A DNA stretch of 5,658 nucleotides, from NCBI GenBank assembly GCA_023254755.1, contig JALRKU010000264.1, positions 1 to 5,658 on the forward strand. Direction: 5' to 3'. Origin of the DNA: Aeromicrobium sp. (GTDB taxonomy: Bacteria; Actinomycetota; Actinomycetes; Propionibacteriales; Nocardioidaceae). Made by a program: the position numbers and the translations under genes. Shown here one piece after another: positions 4,701 to 5,658 of the stretch. The notes beneath the pieces were generated by a model, which worked only from the letters and a program-made list of their open reading frames with translations, was not told the DNA's origin and ran no database searches. How positions within the stretch are numbered: position 1 is the first letter of the stretch; every line of letters starts with the position of its first letter.

Positions 4701-5658
4701 TCAGCCGGTTGCCGCGCCGAACCGCCCGGACCACCGGCCGATCGCGTCGACGACGGCCTGCGGCGCCGAGACGACCGTGAAGGGCGCCTCGAGCCGGCCC
4801 AGGGCGAACAGCGTCCAGTCGGGGCTGTGGGCCGCGACCTCGAGACGGACGGACCGGTCGTCGGCCGAGACGATCTCGGCCCAGGGCCCGATCAACGCCT
4901 CGACGTGCTCGCGCGACGCCTCGACGTCGACGACCGCCGAGACCTCGCGGTCGCGGCGCGACAGACCGGCCCGCACGTAGGCCGCGGCGTCGTCACCGGG
5001 GATCGGGCGCTCGCGGAACCGGGCGCCCGTCGCCGTCGGGTCGCTCATCCGGTCCAGACGGAACGAGCGCCAGTCGTGCCGCTCGAGGTCGTGGGCCAGC
5101 AGGTACCACCGCCGACCGACCGTGACGAGGCGGTGCGGCTCGACGTGGCGGTCGACCGACGTGCCGGCCGCCTGACCGCCCCGTGCGGTGTAGGTGAAGC
5201 GCAGCCGCTCGTGGTCGCGTGCCGCCAGCGCGACCGTGCCGAGCACGCCGGAGTCGACCTCGGGCGTGCCCGCGAACGACGCGCCGTCGGTCGTGGCCCG
5301 CACCGCCTCGGCGCGGTGCCGCAGCCGGCGGGGGAGGACCTGGACGACCTTCGACAGCACGGCGAGCGTCGCGTCGGCCGTGGCGCCGGTGACGCCTCCT
5401 GCCTGTGTCGTGAGCGCCGAGACCAGGGCGATCGCCTCGTCCTCGTCGATCGTCAGCGGTGGCAGCGACGCGCCCTGACCCAGCTGGTAGCCGCCGTGGG
5501 CTCCCCGCGTCGCGGTGACGGGGTAGCCGAGGTCGCGCAGGCGCTCGACGTCGCGGCGCAGGGTGCGCTCGGACACCTCGAGTCGTCCGGCGAGCTCGTC
5601 GCCGGCCCAGAAGCGGTGGGTCTGCAGCAGCGACAGCAGCTGCAGCGTGCGGGCACTG
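4701..5658 (-). CDS. HTH-WYL domain transcriptional regulator, N-terminal end outside window
   Basis: The frame is open from the right edge; 318 residues are visible, and the missing 5' end is probably only a few codons because SARTLQLLSLLQTHRFW at the edge is where this family begins. The DNA-binding helix-turn-helix covers visible residues 1 to about 60 (ELAGRLEVSERTLRRDVERLRDLGYPV, then a GAHGGYQL wing). The WYL domain follows, with EPHRLVTVGRRWYLLAHD containing the Trp-Tyr-Leu triad at visible residues 184-186 and WRSFRLDRM after it. The C-terminal WCX-like extension ends in AIGRWSGRFGAATG. WYL domains are thought to sense a ligand, often nucleotide or nucleic acid, and couple it to transcription; many family members are DNA-damage or defence regulators. 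No target is evident here. An internal GTG at 5576 could be mistaken for the start but would cut through the helix-turn-helix. The gene runs towards serC with a 12-bp gap. Confidence 0.93.
   Translation of the reverse strand, partial: SARTLQLLSLLQTHRFWAGDELAGRLEVSERTLRRDVERLRDLGYPVTATRGAHGGYQLGQGASLPPLTIDEDEAIALVSALTTQAGGVTGATADATLAVLSKVVQVLPRRLRHRAEAVRATTDGASFAGTPEVDSGVLGTVALAARDHERLRFTYTARGGQAAGTSVDRHVEPHRLVTVGRRWYLLAHDLERHDWRSFRLDRMSDPTATGARFRERPIPGDDAAAYVRAGLSRRDREVSAVVDVEASREHVEALIGPWAEIVSADDRSVRLEVAAHSPDWTLFALGRLEAPFTVVSAPQAVVDAIGRWSGRFGAATG

Noticed and set aside
3571..4734. 387-codon minus-strand open frame overlapping serC
   Set aside because: It is an alternate frame of the same strand. 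The serC frame contains all SerC motifs, while this one is Arg/Gly-rich noise.
5453..5656. Minus-strand open frame at the right edge
   Set aside because: It is out of frame with the WYL regulator, whose helix-turn-helix reads cleanly to the window edge.
1..5658. A novel defence, mobile or biosynthetic system
   Set aside because: WYL regulators occur in defence loci, but no nuclease, helicase, methylase, integrase, reverse transcriptase, repeat array or biosynthetic cluster gene accompanies it here. The neighbours are serC and a DUF389 protein.

Overview
The window is about 70% GC, with strong third-position GC bias and long false open frames antisense to real genes. These are typical of a high-GC actinobacterium. 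An actinobacterial-type phosphoserine transaminase, a DUF2530 membrane protein and start codons sitting 6-7 nt behind a -10 box agree with that. My best guess is Propionibacteriales (Nocardioides/Aeromicrobium-like). That guess rests on general protein flavour, not on a search.

Seven protein genes fill nearly all of the sequence. Left part, minus strand: the N-terminal 175 codons of a lipoprotein substrate-binding protein of a polar amino acid-type ABC transporter (1-525, running off the left edge), preceded by a small DUF2530 membrane protein (580-981). Divergent from these, plus strand: a membrane-anchored secreted beta-propeller-like protein (1035-2045), then a gamma-class carbonic anhydrase family protein (2083-2601). 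Right part, minus strand, in transcription order: a WYL-domain transcriptional regulator (5' end beyond the right edge, ending at 4701), phosphoserine transaminase serC (3582-4688) and a DUF389 membrane protein (2598-3566). The carbonic anhydrase and DUF389 genes converge and share a 4-bp stop overlap (CTAG). No intergenic gap exceeds about 55 bp. I saw no tRNA, rRNA, CRISPR, insertion sequence or phage gene.

The genes look like ordinary housekeeping and accessory chromosome: serine biosynthesis (serC), amino acid uptake (substrate-binding protein), a metal-dependent left-handed beta-helix enzyme and several poorly characterised envelope proteins. WYL, serC and DUF389 lie head-to-tail with gaps of 12 and 15 bp and could be co-transcribed, although each gap also holds a plausible -10 box for the next gene.

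The most interesting signal is in the gene starts. Five of the six visible starts have an NANNNT hexamer (TACGAT, TACCCT, TACCGT, CACACT, GACAAT) ending 6-7 nt before the start codon, and none of the six has a well-placed Shine-Dalgarno sequence. That is the layout expected for leaderless mRNAs. I did not find a convincing previously undescribed multi-gene system here.
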